A stretch of DNA of 21,583 nucleotides from a candidate division TA06 bacterium DG_78 (GTDB lineage Bacteria; Hydrothermota; Tepidihabitantia; SM23-42): positions 1 to 21,583 of the forward strand of contig LJNI01000011.1 in the NCBI GenBank assembly GCA_001303225.1, given 5' to 3'. Below are positions 7,601 through 15,505 of the stretch, in pieces (within the stretch, counting starts at the first letter, position 1; every line of letters starts with the position of its first letter). A model generated the notes under the pieces. That model was given only the letters and a program-made list of their open reading frames with translations. It had not been told where the DNA came from and did not search any database. The position numbers and the translations under genes are program-made.

Positions 7601-7938
7601 TAACAAGTGAGGTGTAGACAGGCAACAACCTTCTGTGTCGTAACTAATCGATTAAATTCTATATACGCCTTTTTCGTTGGCAGAACGATTATCTTGATAC
7701 CCAATTTCTTTAAATGATCTACTGTCTCTTTCTCAACCTGCATCAGCCCTAGTTCACCAGTGCCGATAACGACAACATCAGGTTTAGCATCAATAACATT
7801 TTTTATGTCATTAATAGCCAGATTATGGCCTTGTTCTCGCCACCAATGAGCATCAATATGGTCAGGATATACAATTACATCGGTTCGATATGTCTTCCCA
7901 GCAATTGTAATTTCTCCAAACCTATAATCATCGATCAT
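7600..7938 (-). CDS. Mth938-like (DUF498/AAMDC-type) domain protein
   Basis: This 112-residue single-domain protein matches the Mth938/AAMDC/NDUFAF3-like fold family. It shows IDDYRFGEITIAGKTYRTDV at the start, then DHIDAHWWREQGHNL, KPDVVVIGTGELGLM, LGIKIIVLPTKKA and the closing KVVACLHLTC, all at expected positions and at the family's usual length. Bacterial function is not established; eukaryotic relatives take part in respiratory complex I assembly. It is the first gene of the operon Mth938-MEMO1/AMMECR1-larB-larC, and its stop overlaps the next start by one base. ATG 7938 is supported by the promoter, whose -10 box ends 6 bases upstream. Family assignment is firm; no function can be claimed beyond a link to the redox or cofactor genes downstream. 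Confidence 0.88.
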   Translation of the reverse strand: MIDDYRFGEITIAGKTYRTDVIVYPDHIDAHWWREQGHNLAINDIKNVIDAKPDVVVIGTGELGLMQVEKETVDHLKKLGIKIIVLPTKKAYIEFNRLVTTQKVVACLHLTC

Positions 7939-7972
7939 ACCATTATCTTATGGATAATTTAATCGCTGTCAA
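7939..7972 (-). promoter_or_regulatory. Leaderless promoter of the Mth938-MEMO1-larB-larC operon
   Basis: On the minus strand, consensus TTGACA (7972-7967), a 16-base spacer and TAAGAT (7950-7945) are followed by 6 bases and ATG 7938. It faces away from the promoter at 8092, and an inverted repeat begins 10 bases upstream of its -35 box. Confidence 0.65.
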
Positions 7973-7981
7973 GTTGTATTA

Positions 7982-8009
7982 TTGAGATTGCTGAAAAACG
8001 CAATCTCAA
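7982..8009. repeat. Inverted repeat 1 in the divergent promoter region
   Basis: TTGAGATTGC (7982-7991) and GCAATCTCAA (8000-8009) are perfect 10-bp complements around an 8-base loop (TGAAAAAC). The half-site GAGATTGC nearly equals that of inverted repeat 2. It lies 10 bp upstream of the leftward -35 box and between two divergent promoters, so a DNA-binding site is more plausible than a terminator. Confidence 0.65.
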
Positions 8010-8050
8010 CACTTTTATCACTGCTATCTTTAGTAAATCACTGTAATCGA

Positions 8051-8080
8051 GAGGTTGCTGAAGATTTTTTCAGCAACCTC
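8051..8080. repeat. Inverted repeat 2 in the divergent promoter region
   Basis: GAGGTTGCTGAA (8051-8062) and TTCAGCAACCTC (8069-8080) are perfect 12-bp complements around 6 bases. It shares GAG(A/G)TTGC and the inner TGAA with inverted repeat 1 and ends 11 bp before the rightward -35 box. A single leaderless GGDEF/BTAD regulator gene lies just downstream. Confidence 0.65.
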
Positions 8081-8091
8081 GATACGCTCAC

Positions 8092-8128
8092 TTGACAATG
8101 GAATTTTGATGGTTACAATTTGATAAAC
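8092..8128 (+). promoter_or_regulatory. Promoter of the GGDEF/STAND/BTAD regulator gene
   Basis: TTGACA (8092-8097), a 16-base spacer and TACAAT (8114-8119) precede ATG 8129 by 9 bases, so the leader should be only about 3 bases or none. An in-frame TTG at 8120 touches the -10 box and would lie upstream of the expected transcript start. Confidence 0.65.
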
Positions 8129-11100
8129 ATGAAGCAGATAAATACACTGCTCTCAAATGTAGTAATGCTCGACCGCCATACAAATCTATATCCTCGTCGA
8201 TATTTTGACGAAATTTTAAAGACACTTATAATGGAATCAAAGAGAGACAAAAAATATTTTTCATTCTTACTGATTAGTATCGATAAATTCAGGATGATAC
8301 ATGATAAATATGGTCATTCAACTGGTAAAGAAATTTTCTCCAATATAATTAAAATTTTAAAACAATCAGTTCGAAGAATTGATATCTGTTTTCGTTATGA
8401 TGGAGATGAAATAGCAATCATCTTACCTAATGCCCTGAAAGAGGTTGCTGAGAATATCATGATGCGGTTAAAGACCAAAATTGAAACGCACGCATTTTCT
8501 ATAAATGGTAAAGAAAGGTTGTATATAAGTCTCAGTATTGGTATGGCAGTTTTCCCTGATAATGGATTGAAATATCAAGAGTTAATTGAGATAGCCGATT
8601 TTGCTCTATCTAAAGCCAAACACCAGAAGAAAAAACGCACCAAACCATTCGTCCTAAAGACTAAATTAACGTTACCATTACTTAAAGAAACCACAATCTC
8701 TCGGCCTCAATTAATCTCACTTTTTGAAAAGAATCGTAAAAAGAAGCTGTTCCTTGTTGTTGCTGATGCAGGCTATGGTAAAACAACGTTATTGGCGCAA
8801 GTAGTACACAATCTCAATTTGTCTTTTGTCTACTATGGAATGGACAGAGAAGATAGCAATCTAATGGTCTTTCTCTCTTATTTAATGCACGGACTTGAGC
8901 TGTTTCAGCCAAATTTGGTTGAACGAACCCATGGATTATTAGAGAGTGGAATCGATAAAACCAACAATTACGAACTGATAGTAAAAACACTTGTCAATGA
9001 ATTGATGGAAAAGACCGATCAGGAGTTATTCATTATTTTGGATGATTATCACACTATTCTTGATACCAGTTTAGTTCACAAGGCATTAGATTATTTTGTA
9101 AGCCATTTGCCACCTCGTGTACATGTAATAATTACTTCTCGGGTAATCCCTCCATTATCTTCTCTTGCAAAGTGGCGGGCTAAACAGGATCTTTTCGAGC
9201 TATCCCGAGATGATTTAAAATTTACCAAAGATGAAATTACTACGCTCTTTAATAATGTGTACCGAATGATGCTTTCTCATGAAGAACTTAAACGGGTTTT
9301 TAAACACACCGAAGGGTGGATTACAGGTATACAATTAATCGTGCAGTCTGCAGATAAACGTAGGAATACCGTGAAGGAAATTTTGAATGGGTATGTGGCG
9401 GCAAACCAACCATTATTTGCATATTTTGCTAATGAGATTTTGGCATGGGAGAGGCCTGAGGTCCGTGATTTTTTAAAATGCAGTTCGATTTTAGAAATCA
9501 TGACACCAATTGCTTGTGATATGGTTCTTAAAAGGAAAAATTCTGCACGGTTGTTAAGGAACATAGAGAAACGGAATCTATTTCTTTCAACACTTGGCAA
9601 GGAAGAATATAAATATCATCATCTGTTTAGAGAATTTTTACAGAAACGGTTTGAAGATGAGAAACTCAAGAAGTTACTAAATCTTAGGGCAGCAAAGTTT
9701 TACAGACAGAAAAAACAGATGGAGCAAGCAGTTCAACACTATCTAGCAGCAGAAAATTATGAATGGGCTGTAAAGATTATTATCCAAATCTCTGAACAAA
9801 TAGAATCTCAGGCGCGGCACAGCATCCTGACTTCGTGGTTAAACCAGATACCAGAAAAATTCTATCAAAAATATCCACGACTCCTTACTCTACAGGGTAA
9901 CGTGTTACGAAGCCAAGGGAATTTACAGGAAGCGAAAGAGAAATATACTCTCGCCGAGCATCGACTGAAAAAACACGGAGAAAAGATCGGTCTAGCAACC
10001 GTTCTCTTCGAACAAGCTTGTTTGTTCAGAGGAAAGGCTGGAGACCATAAGGAGGGCTTGAAGATACTACGTAAAGCCCTTCGGGTATGTCCTTATTCAG
10101 AGAAAAAATTGAAAATAGATATTCTCAATTTAATGGGAATTATGTGGTTCTATATAGGAAATTTAAACAAAGTAAAATCATGTTTCTTAAAAGCCCATCG
10201 ACTCGCTGAGCAGATCAATGATACAAAAGAGCTCAATACAATAGAGAGTAACCTGGCTGCTCTCCTTGATCGACAAGGAGAAAGACGGCTTGCATTCCAG
10301 TCCTTTACAAAACTAATCGAACGGATGAAAGAAACCTACTGTCTAGAAGATGGGATGATATATGCTAACGCAGCAGTAAATGCCATCAATTTAGGCAAAG
10401 TAGAGTGGGCTGAGCATTGTCTGAGCACTGGTTGGAACCGGTGTCAACACTTTGATGATCCTCTGTCAAAGGCAGTGCTTCATCAGGGTTTTGGCATTCT
10501 CTACAGACAGAAAATGGATTGGAGTCGTGCTGAAAAGTATTTACTCAAGGCACTGAATGAATTCAAAAAACTACAATGGGAACAATCTGAGATTGCTACG
10601 CTCCGAAACTTATGTCGTCTCTATCGATATCAAAAAGAGTTCTCGAAATGCGAAAATTGTTTAAAACAAATACGACAAAAAGTCACAGACATTGAAACTT
10701 TGGATGGTGTTGCATATCTAACACAACTTATCTTCCTTCAAATCTGTCTAGAGCAGTTTGAAAAGGCTGAAAAAAATACAAAGATTATCCTGAAGCTTGC
10801 ACAAAGACTTGATTTTAAAATACATATTTTCTTTTCTTTGCTTGCTGCTGCTGTAATCCACCTATGTAAAAACAAAAAACGCATGGCTACAGCATCACTG
10901 CGACGAGCCTTTCGGTTGGCAAAAAATAAAGGATACGATGGAGTAGTGGTGAGTGAGCTACGGCATTTGCCACAACTCGCACATTTTGCGGAAAAATATA
11001 CCATCGAGAAGAATTATCTCTTATCACTCAATCTACCAAGGAGCAAACCAAGACTGCAACTCTCTGTATGTTGTTTTGGTGCTCTACGCTTACAGGACAG

Positions 11101-11824
11101 TGCTGGAAAAGCACTTTCTCTTGTCTGGCCAACAGCGAAGGCAAAATCATTGTTTGCCTTTTTGATTACGTACCACGAAACTCCAATACATCGTGAGCTT
11201 TTAATAGAACAGTTATGGCCAGATGTTCCGAAAAGTCGTGCGGGCATAAATTTCAGAACTACTGCCACACGGATGCGACAATCCCTCTTCAAAACATTGT
11301 TAGGTACTATCCCCCAGAATGAAATCTTTGTCTGTAGGCGGATGAGATATCAATTACTTCCCCAATTTGAACTTCGGTTAGATACTGAAGAATTTGATCT
11401 TCTCCTTAAAGAAGCAGAGAGGGTCGAGTCTGAAGCAGAAAAGGCTAAGTTTATCAAACAAGCATTGAGTTTATATAAAGGAGATTATTTATCCGACATA
11501 TATGATTCATGGACAGATGCGTTCAGACGACTGCTTTATGAACGTAGATTAAGTGCACTGCATTGGCTCGCACAGTATACTGCACGCCAGGGTGATGATT
11601 ATGGGTGCATCGAAGTTTGTGAGTCATATCTTTCTATTGACCCATTTTCAGAAGAGATTGCTAGAATTTATATGAAGTGTTTGGCTCGAGTGGGAAGGAT
11701 TAAGACAGTGAAGGCTCTTTATAAGTCACTAAAACACACACTACACAAGGAACTTCACCACACACCCTCTAAAGAGACTGAAAACCTGTACCTATCTATC
11801 GTAGGTTCTCGTGCCCCGGCATAA
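8129..11824 (+). CDS. GGDEF - STAND ATPase (MalT-like) - TPR - winged helix/BTAD transcriptional regulator
   Basis: The 1231-residue cytoplasmic regulator has four parts. Residues ~15-170 are a GGDEF (diguanylate cyclase) domain with degenerate signature RYDGDEI (89-95) and an RxxD inhibitory-site motif (RRID, 82-85) at the usual distance. Residues ~185-530 are a MalT-like STAND ATPase with Walker A ADAGYGKTT (212-220), Walker B FIILDDYH (301-308) and IITSR. Residues ~540-970 are helical TPR-like repeats. From ~978 comes an OmpR-type winged helix (FGALRL, HRELLIEQLWPD, FRTTATRMRQSL), then a BTAD domain (~1085-1225) as in SARP-type activators. STAND regulators of this kind sense a ligand through the TPRs and oligomerise on ATP. 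Whether the GGDEF makes or merely binds c-di-GMP is open. lpxD starts 3 bases after its stop. ATG 8129 is chosen over TTG 8120 from the promoter position. Confidence 0.88.
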   Translation: MKQINTLLSNVVMLDRHTNLYPRRYFDEILKTLIMESKRDKKYFSFLLISIDKFRMIHDKYGHSTGKEIFSNIIKILKQSVRRIDICFRYDGDEIAIILPNALKEVAENIMMRLKTKIETHAFSINGKERLYISLSIGMAVFPDNGLKYQELIEIADFALSKAKHQKKKRTKPFVLKTKLTLPLLKETTISRPQLISLFEKNRKKKLFLVVADAGYGKTTLLAQVVHNLNLSFVYYGMDREDSNLMVFLSYLMHGLELFQPNLVERTHGLLESGIDKTNNYELIVKTLVNELMEKTDQELFIILDDYHTILDTSLVHKALDYFVSHLPPRVHVIITSRVIPPLSSLAKWRAKQDLFELSRDDLKFTKDEITTLFNNVYRMMLSHEELKRVFKHTEGWITGIQLIVQSADKRRNTVKEILNGYVAANQPLFAYFANEILAWERPEVRDFLKCSSILEIMTPIACDMVLKRKNSARLLRNIEKRNLFLSTLGKEEYKYHHLFREFLQKRFEDEKLKKLLNLRAAKFYRQKKQMEQAVQHYLAAENYEWAVKIIIQISEQIESQARHSILTSWLNQIPEKFYQKYPRLLTLQGNVLRSQGNLQEAKEKYTLAEHRLKKHGEKIGLATVLFEQACLFRGKAGDHKEGLKILRKALRVCPYSEKKLKIDILNLMGIMWFYIGNLNKVKSCFLKAHRLAEQINDTKELNTIESNLAALLDRQGERRLAFQSFTKLIERMKETYCLEDGMIYANAAVNAINLGKVEWAEHCLSTGWNRCQHFDDPLSKAVLHQGFGILYRQKMDWSRAEKYLLKALNEFKKLQWEQSEIATLRNLCRLYRYQKEFSKCENCLKQIRQKVTDIETLDGVAYLTQLIFLQICLEQFEKAEKNTKIILKLAQRLDFKIHIFFSLLAAAVIHLCKNKKRMATASLRRAFRLAKNKGYDGVVVSELRHLPQLAHFAEKYTIEKNYLLSLNLPRSKPRLQLSVCCFGALRLQDSAGKALSLVWPTAKAKSLFAFLITYHETPIHRELLIEQLWPDVPKSRAGINFRTTATRMRQSLFKTLLGTIPQNEIFVCRRMRYQLLPQFELRLDTEEFDLLLKEAERVESEAEKAKFIKQALSLYKGDYLSDIYDSWTDAFRRLLYERRLSALHWLAQYTARQGDDYGCIEVCESYLSIDPFSEEIARIYMKCLARVGRIKTVKALYKSLKHTLHKELHHTPSKETENLYLSIVGSRAPA

Positions 11825-11827
11825 TCA

Positions 11828-12769
11828 GTGAAACTATTTGAAGTCGCTCGATATGTGCATGGTTTACTCTATGGTAAAAAAAGTTTTAACATAGCGAATA
11901 TTCAACCTCCAGATGATGCAAACAAAGATGACCTGACATTCCTTTTTGACCCACTCACAGAAACGAATGCGGGTGCAGTAATTGCAAACAAAAAAATAAA
12001 AGGAAAAAATGGCATCGTCGTCGAGGATCCTAAAGAAGCAATGTTTATACTACTTGAAAGATTAAGTACTATAAGTAATAAAAGAAGAAAGAAAGAAATT
12101 TCTTCAATGGCAATCATAGAAGATAATGTGGTAGTACCAAAGTCCTGCATAATTGAACCTTTTGTTATTATCAAGAGTGGTGCAAAGATCGGCAATGAGA
12201 CCTATATCGGTGCAAACTGTGTTATCGATAGAGATACATCAATTGGTAAGAATTGCGAAATTCATCCTCATACGGTGATATATAAAAATACAAAAATTGG
12301 TAATTTTGTCTCGATACATTCAAATACTGTAATCGGGAAAGAAGGTTTTGGATATATAAAAAAGAGAGGATATAAAAGGTTCAAACATATCGGGGGTGTA
12401 GTAATTGGCGACTTCGTTGAGATTGGTAGTAATGTCACGATTGATCGAGGCACGATTGGTCATACAATCATTGGCAGAGGAACAAAAATCGATAATCTCG
12501 TGCACATTGCCCACAACGTAAAAATCGGCACAAACTGTATTATCATGGGTCAGGTGGGTATTGCTGGTTCCACGAAGATCGGCGACAATGTCGTGCTCTG
12601 TGGCCAGGTTGGCGTCAAAGACCACATTACCATTGGTAACGGTGTCACCGTATATGCAAAGTCAGGCGTATTCACACCGCTCAAATCCAATGAGGTATAT
12701 TCAGGAACTCCAGCACGGCAGCATCGTGCTGTGTTAAAAGCACTCGCACGTCTCTATAAGAACCTATGA
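11828..12769 (+). CDS. lpxD: UDP-3-O-acylglucosamine N-acyltransferase LpxD
   Basis: LpxD transfers a hydroxyacyl chain from acyl carrier protein to the 2-amino group of UDP-3-O-acyl-glucosamine, the third step of lipid A synthesis. The 313-residue protein has the small N-terminal uridine-binding region (residues 1-90, with DDLTFLFD) and then a left-handed beta helix of hexapeptide repeats (IGNETYIGANCVIDRDTSIG onward, ~100-285). The catalytic-site motif is DNLVHIAHNVKIG, where His229 corresponds to the active-site histidine of E. coli LpxD. The C-terminal YSGTPARQHR is typical. It is somewhat shorter than many homologues (about 340). The GTG start is 3 bases after the regulator's stop without a Shine-Dalgarno, suggesting coupling. 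It overlaps lpxC by ATGA. The presence of this gene implies a lipid A-containing outer membrane. Confidence 0.93.
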   Translation: MKLFEVARYVHGLLYGKKSFNIANIQPPDDANKDDLTFLFDPLTETNAGAVIANKKIKGKNGIVVEDPKEAMFILLERLSTISNKRRKKEISSMAIIEDNVVVPKSCIIEPFVIIKSGAKIGNETYIGANCVIDRDTSIGKNCEIHPHTVIYKNTKIGNFVSIHSNTVIGKEGFGYIKKRGYKRFKHIGGVVIGDFVEIGSNVTIDRGTIGHTIIGRGTKIDNLVHIAHNVKIGTNCIIMGQVGIAGSTKIGDNVVLCGQVGVKDHITIGNGVTVYAKSGVFTPLKSNEVYSGTPARQHRAVLKALARLYKNL

Positions 12770-13542
12770 ACGTGATTTTTGAAGGTACGTGCCTCAATGG
12801 TAGGGATGGCAAAGTAACTGTCTCTACGAGCAATCGATTATCTTTATTTTTTCATAGAGATTCGCAAGCACCGGTCGCTATTCCCCTGAATATTGATGCG
12901 GTCACAGTTCAACATCACCTCGTCTCTTTAGGTAAATCACCAAAAATAAAAATTATTGAACACCTCTTCTCAGCCCTCTATGGATTGAATCTCTTCAAGG
13001 TGAAAATAGATTTTGGGAGTGATGAGCTTCCCTTTTATGATGGTTCGAGTGCACCATTTGTTACTTTATTATCCAGAATAAAAAACTCCAGTTCCGTAGA
13101 TCATTTCATGCCTGAGAGGGCGATCATCGTGACAGAGAGTGATTCATTTCTCCACTATGAACCCGTACAGGACAACAACCTCAACATCGATATGCAACTA
13201 TCCCATCCATACATCACAACACAGCGGGTCATTATTACGGTGAACAAAAAAAATTACACGCGTGAGATCGCACCAGCACGCACTTTTGTCTACACGACTG
13301 AAGATGACCCACGACTCAAAAATTTGCCACCCTATGGCATCGGCGTCACAAGAAAGAAATTTTATTCTGCGACACCGCTACGGTTTCGTAATGAACTAGT
13401 CCGACACAAAATACTGGATCTGCTTGGTGATCTTTATGTAATAAAGAAGAGACTCGTTGGCAAAATAACCTGCAAGAACACCTCACATTATTTGAATCTA
13501 AAATTTGTAAAGAAATTGATAGAGTATCTGAAAGACACGTAA
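12766..13542 (+). CDS. lpxC: UDP-3-O-acyl-N-acetylglucosamine deacetylase LpxC (short form)
   Basis: LpxC is the zinc hydrolase that removes the N-acetyl group in the committed step of lipid A synthesis. Zinc ligands and catalytic residues are visible: IIEHLFSAL (Glu65, His66), ELPFYDGSSAPFV (87-99), the mid-protein ARTF (171-174), VRHKILDLLGDLY (His214, Asp218) and NTSHYLN (His241, in place of the common GHALN). At 258 residues it is clearly shorter than E. coli LpxC (about 305), and the N-terminal GxGLHSG segment is altered to GTCLNG. All catalytic residues are present, so I expect an active enzyme. Its ATG overlaps lpxD's stop (ATGA). The order lpxD-lpxC, without lpxA or fabZ, is not the common arrangement. 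No clear terminator was found between its stop and the promoter at 13584. Confidence 0.9.
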   Translation: MNVIFEGTCLNGRDGKVTVSTSNRLSLFFHRDSQAPVAIPLNIDAVTVQHHLVSLGKSPKIKIIEHLFSALYGLNLFKVKIDFGSDELPFYDGSSAPFVTLLSRIKNSSSVDHFMPERAIIVTESDSFLHYEPVQDNNLNIDMQLSHPYITTQRVIITVNKKNYTREIAPARTFVYTTEDDPRLKNLPPYGIGVTRKKFYSATPLRFRNELVRHKILDLLGDLYVIKKRLVGKITCKNTSHYLNLKFVKKLIEYLKDT

Positions 13543-13583
13543 TTTAGACTATTTACAGCAACCATCCCACTGTACAATTTGAT

Positions 13584-13628
13584 TTGTAACATTTTTGTCA
13601 CTATTTTGTAATACCTCTCTATTACAAT
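13584..13628 (+). promoter_or_regulatory. Promoter with three 11-bp-spaced direct repeats (Pho-box-like), copy A
   Basis: TTGTAAC (13584), TTGTCAC (13595) and TTGTAAT (13606) repeat every 11 bp. The last is followed by exactly 10 bases and TACAAT (13623-13628). There is no TTGACA -35 box. The layout, heptamer-4-heptamer-10-(-10 box), is that of promoters activated by PhoB/OmpR-family regulators. Confidence 0.65.
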
Positions 13629-13637
13629 AAAGTGGGT

Positions 13638-13646
13638 AAAAGGAGG
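13638..13646 (+). promoter_or_regulatory. Shine-Dalgarno of the 13652 gene
   Basis: AAAAGGAGG lies 5 bases before ATG 13652. This is a full anti-16S match, in contrast to the leaderless genes nearby. Confidence 0.85.
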
Positions 13647-13651
13647 AATCC

Positions 13652-15493
13652 ATGAATAGTAATATAAAAAATGTACTAACAGTGACTGTTGCAACCTTTA
13701 TGTTGTTAGTCGCGAGTACACCATCGCTCTTATCTGCACAGATAGGAGGTCAACAGCATCATCCAGTCATGCCACCAAGCTGGCCTGATAAGAAAGACAT
13801 CTACGAAACATTGTTCGGGGTCGACGTAAACTACCCAGATGATATTGACAAAATGCTCTTAACTACAGATCTCGAAATTACAGCAGAGGGTTCATATTCC
13901 GGTACAGCCCAGGATGGAGCATTCACCACAGATGTCTTAAATTATACCATGATTGATGTAGAAACAGTGTTGCCCCACCTCAATCCAGATCAACAAAATT
14001 ATGTCCTCGAACATAATCTAACTGGCGGGCTTGTCAGAGGCGACTTTACATCTAATCTTGCTACGGTTTCGAGTGTGGTTTGTCTGGCTTTTTCTCAAGA
14101 CATTAATAGCACGAGGGAACACCGTCTATGGGTCATTGGCTATGCACCTGCACCGACAGAGATACCACCAGATTTTTGGGATCAGTATTTTTTCGATTTA
14201 ATGCGTGGTGATGGTGGTGACAGAGGTGATAAACCACCTTTATTTACATGCCCACCCGGATACAAACTCAAGAGCGCTCAATGCTATAACGACGTCGTTC
14301 AAGAATGCAATGATTGGATTGCGAGTGAAGTGAATTGGGCTAATGCGCAGATAGATTTAGCAGGACAGGCACTCGAAGACGACCTCCATGATATTGGTGA
14401 GAGTGAATTAACTTGTAATATGTGGATTAGTCTTGCGATGGGCCCGTATGGGCTTATCCTCGATGGAGCAACACTCATTGCAATTGCTGGGGCTTTCGCT
14501 AACTATAATTCAACAGTCGATGATATTATTGCAGAGATGGAGGCAAACATCGCAGCTATAAACGAACTTTTTGCCGCCGAAGGAATAGAAAAATGTTGCA
14601 TCAAAGCTCCACCACTTCCTGGAATTGGTGCAGATGGTTCTGTTACCTTAATCTTCAAGATTAAAAGAAGTGGTGGTGGTAATAATGGTGGTGATGGTAC
14701 GATACTCAGAGCTCTATTATCAGTGATGGATCAAACCGAATTCAACTCATGGGCAGGTGATGTAGATCAAGGATTAGGATTTGTTGATGAAGACGGTGTA
14801 CTTTTTTCACTCTACAATAGTCGCCAATTACTCATTAAAGAAAATTCTGTAAATAGCATTGATATAGGACAATCAATCGACGAATCATTCACGGTCAATT
14901 CTCCAAACCCAATTCGCGTCTCTGTAGCCTGGACTGATAAAGAGGCAGGATGCTGTAGTAGATTGAAAAATGACCTCGATGTAATCCTCAAGGCACCTAA
15001 TGGTATTGATTATCATGGGAATGTTTTTTCCGAAGGTCAATCAGTACCTAACCCAATAACCTGGGACACCAGAAACACAGATGAAAATTTTGTCATTGAT
15101 AATCCAATTCCAGGAGAATGGCAATTAACAGTAGTCGCTCAAGAACTACCCCATGGTCCACAGAGTTATGTCTATGCAATAACTGGCGATATTTCAAAAA
15201 CACAGAATGGTGAAGAGAATCTTATAACACCCTCAGAGACCAAAACTATTGTGTCATTTAACTCGATCACAAAGGGCAACATCAACCTTTCCATAATACT
15301 TTCTGTGCCAACGCATGTCGACGCACAGGTCTTTGATCCAACTGGGAGATTGGTTGCAACTATTCTTGATTCAGACATACCCGCAGGCGAAAATGTGTTT
15401 CAATACAAAAGCAACTTACCCAATGGTGTCTATTTTGTAAAAGTCACGGCTGGTAAAACTACAATGACAGGAAAGGTCATGATTGTGAGGTAG
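13652..15493 (+). CDS. Exported protein with subtilase-associated jelly-roll domain and T9SS-like C-terminal domain
   Basis: The 613-residue protein starts with a clear signal peptide (cleavage likely near LSA|Q at 29/30). Residues ~30-370 are unrecognised: an acidic region, a Cys-containing helical part with a long hydrophobic stretch (MWISLAMGPYGLILDGATLI) flanked by Cys residues, and a CC pair. A Gly/Asn linker (SGGGNNGGDG) follows. Residues ~380-512 (RVSVAWTDKEAG, LKNDLDVILKAPNG, NPIPGEWQLTVVAQ) match the beta-jelly-roll domain that usually follows the catalytic domain of subtilases, but no S8 catalytic triad is present. Residues ~525-613 form a beta-sandwich of T9SS type A/FlgD style (VFDPTGRLVATIL, LPNGVYFVKV, KVMIVR). 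It precedes a real subtilase under a similar promoter and may cooperate with it; that is inference. Confidence 0.8.
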   Translation: MNSNIKNVLTVTVATFMLLVASTPSLLSAQIGGQQHHPVMPPSWPDKKDIYETLFGVDVNYPDDIDKMLLTTDLEITAEGSYSGTAQDGAFTTDVLNYTMIDVETVLPHLNPDQQNYVLEHNLTGGLVRGDFTSNLATVSSVVCLAFSQDINSTREHRLWVIGYAPAPTEIPPDFWDQYFFDLMRGDGGDRGDKPPLFTCPPGYKLKSAQCYNDVVQECNDWIASEVNWANAQIDLAGQALEDDLHDIGESELTCNMWISLAMGPYGLILDGATLIAIAGAFANYNSTVDDIIAEMEANIAAINELFAAEGIEKCCIKAPPLPGIGADGSVTLIFKIKRSGGGNNGGDGTILRALLSVMDQTEFNSWAGDVDQGLGFVDEDGVLFSLYNSRQLLIKENSVNSIDIGQSIDESFTVNSPNPIRVSVAWTDKEAGCCSRLKNDLDVILKAPNGIDYHGNVFSEGQSVPNPITWDTRNTDENFVIDNPIPGEWQLTVVAQELPHGPQSYVYAITGDISKTQNGEENLITPSETKTIVSFNSITKGNINLSIILSVPTHVDAQVFDPTGRLVATILDSDIPAGENVFQYKSNLPNGVYFVKVTAGKTTMTGKVMIVR

Positions 15494-15505
15494 TAATAAG
15501 GGGGG

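Noticed and set aside
7982..8080. Bidirectional terminators
   Set aside because: Genes on both sides diverge, so no transcript ends here, and neither stem has a proper U-tract in the required position.
7939..8128. Replication origin at the divergence of the two gene arms
   Set aside because: Only one near match to a DnaA box (TTATCCATA) was seen, inside a promoter. There is no AT-rich unwinding region or dnaA/dnaN/gyrB neighbour. The inverted repeats fit regulation better.
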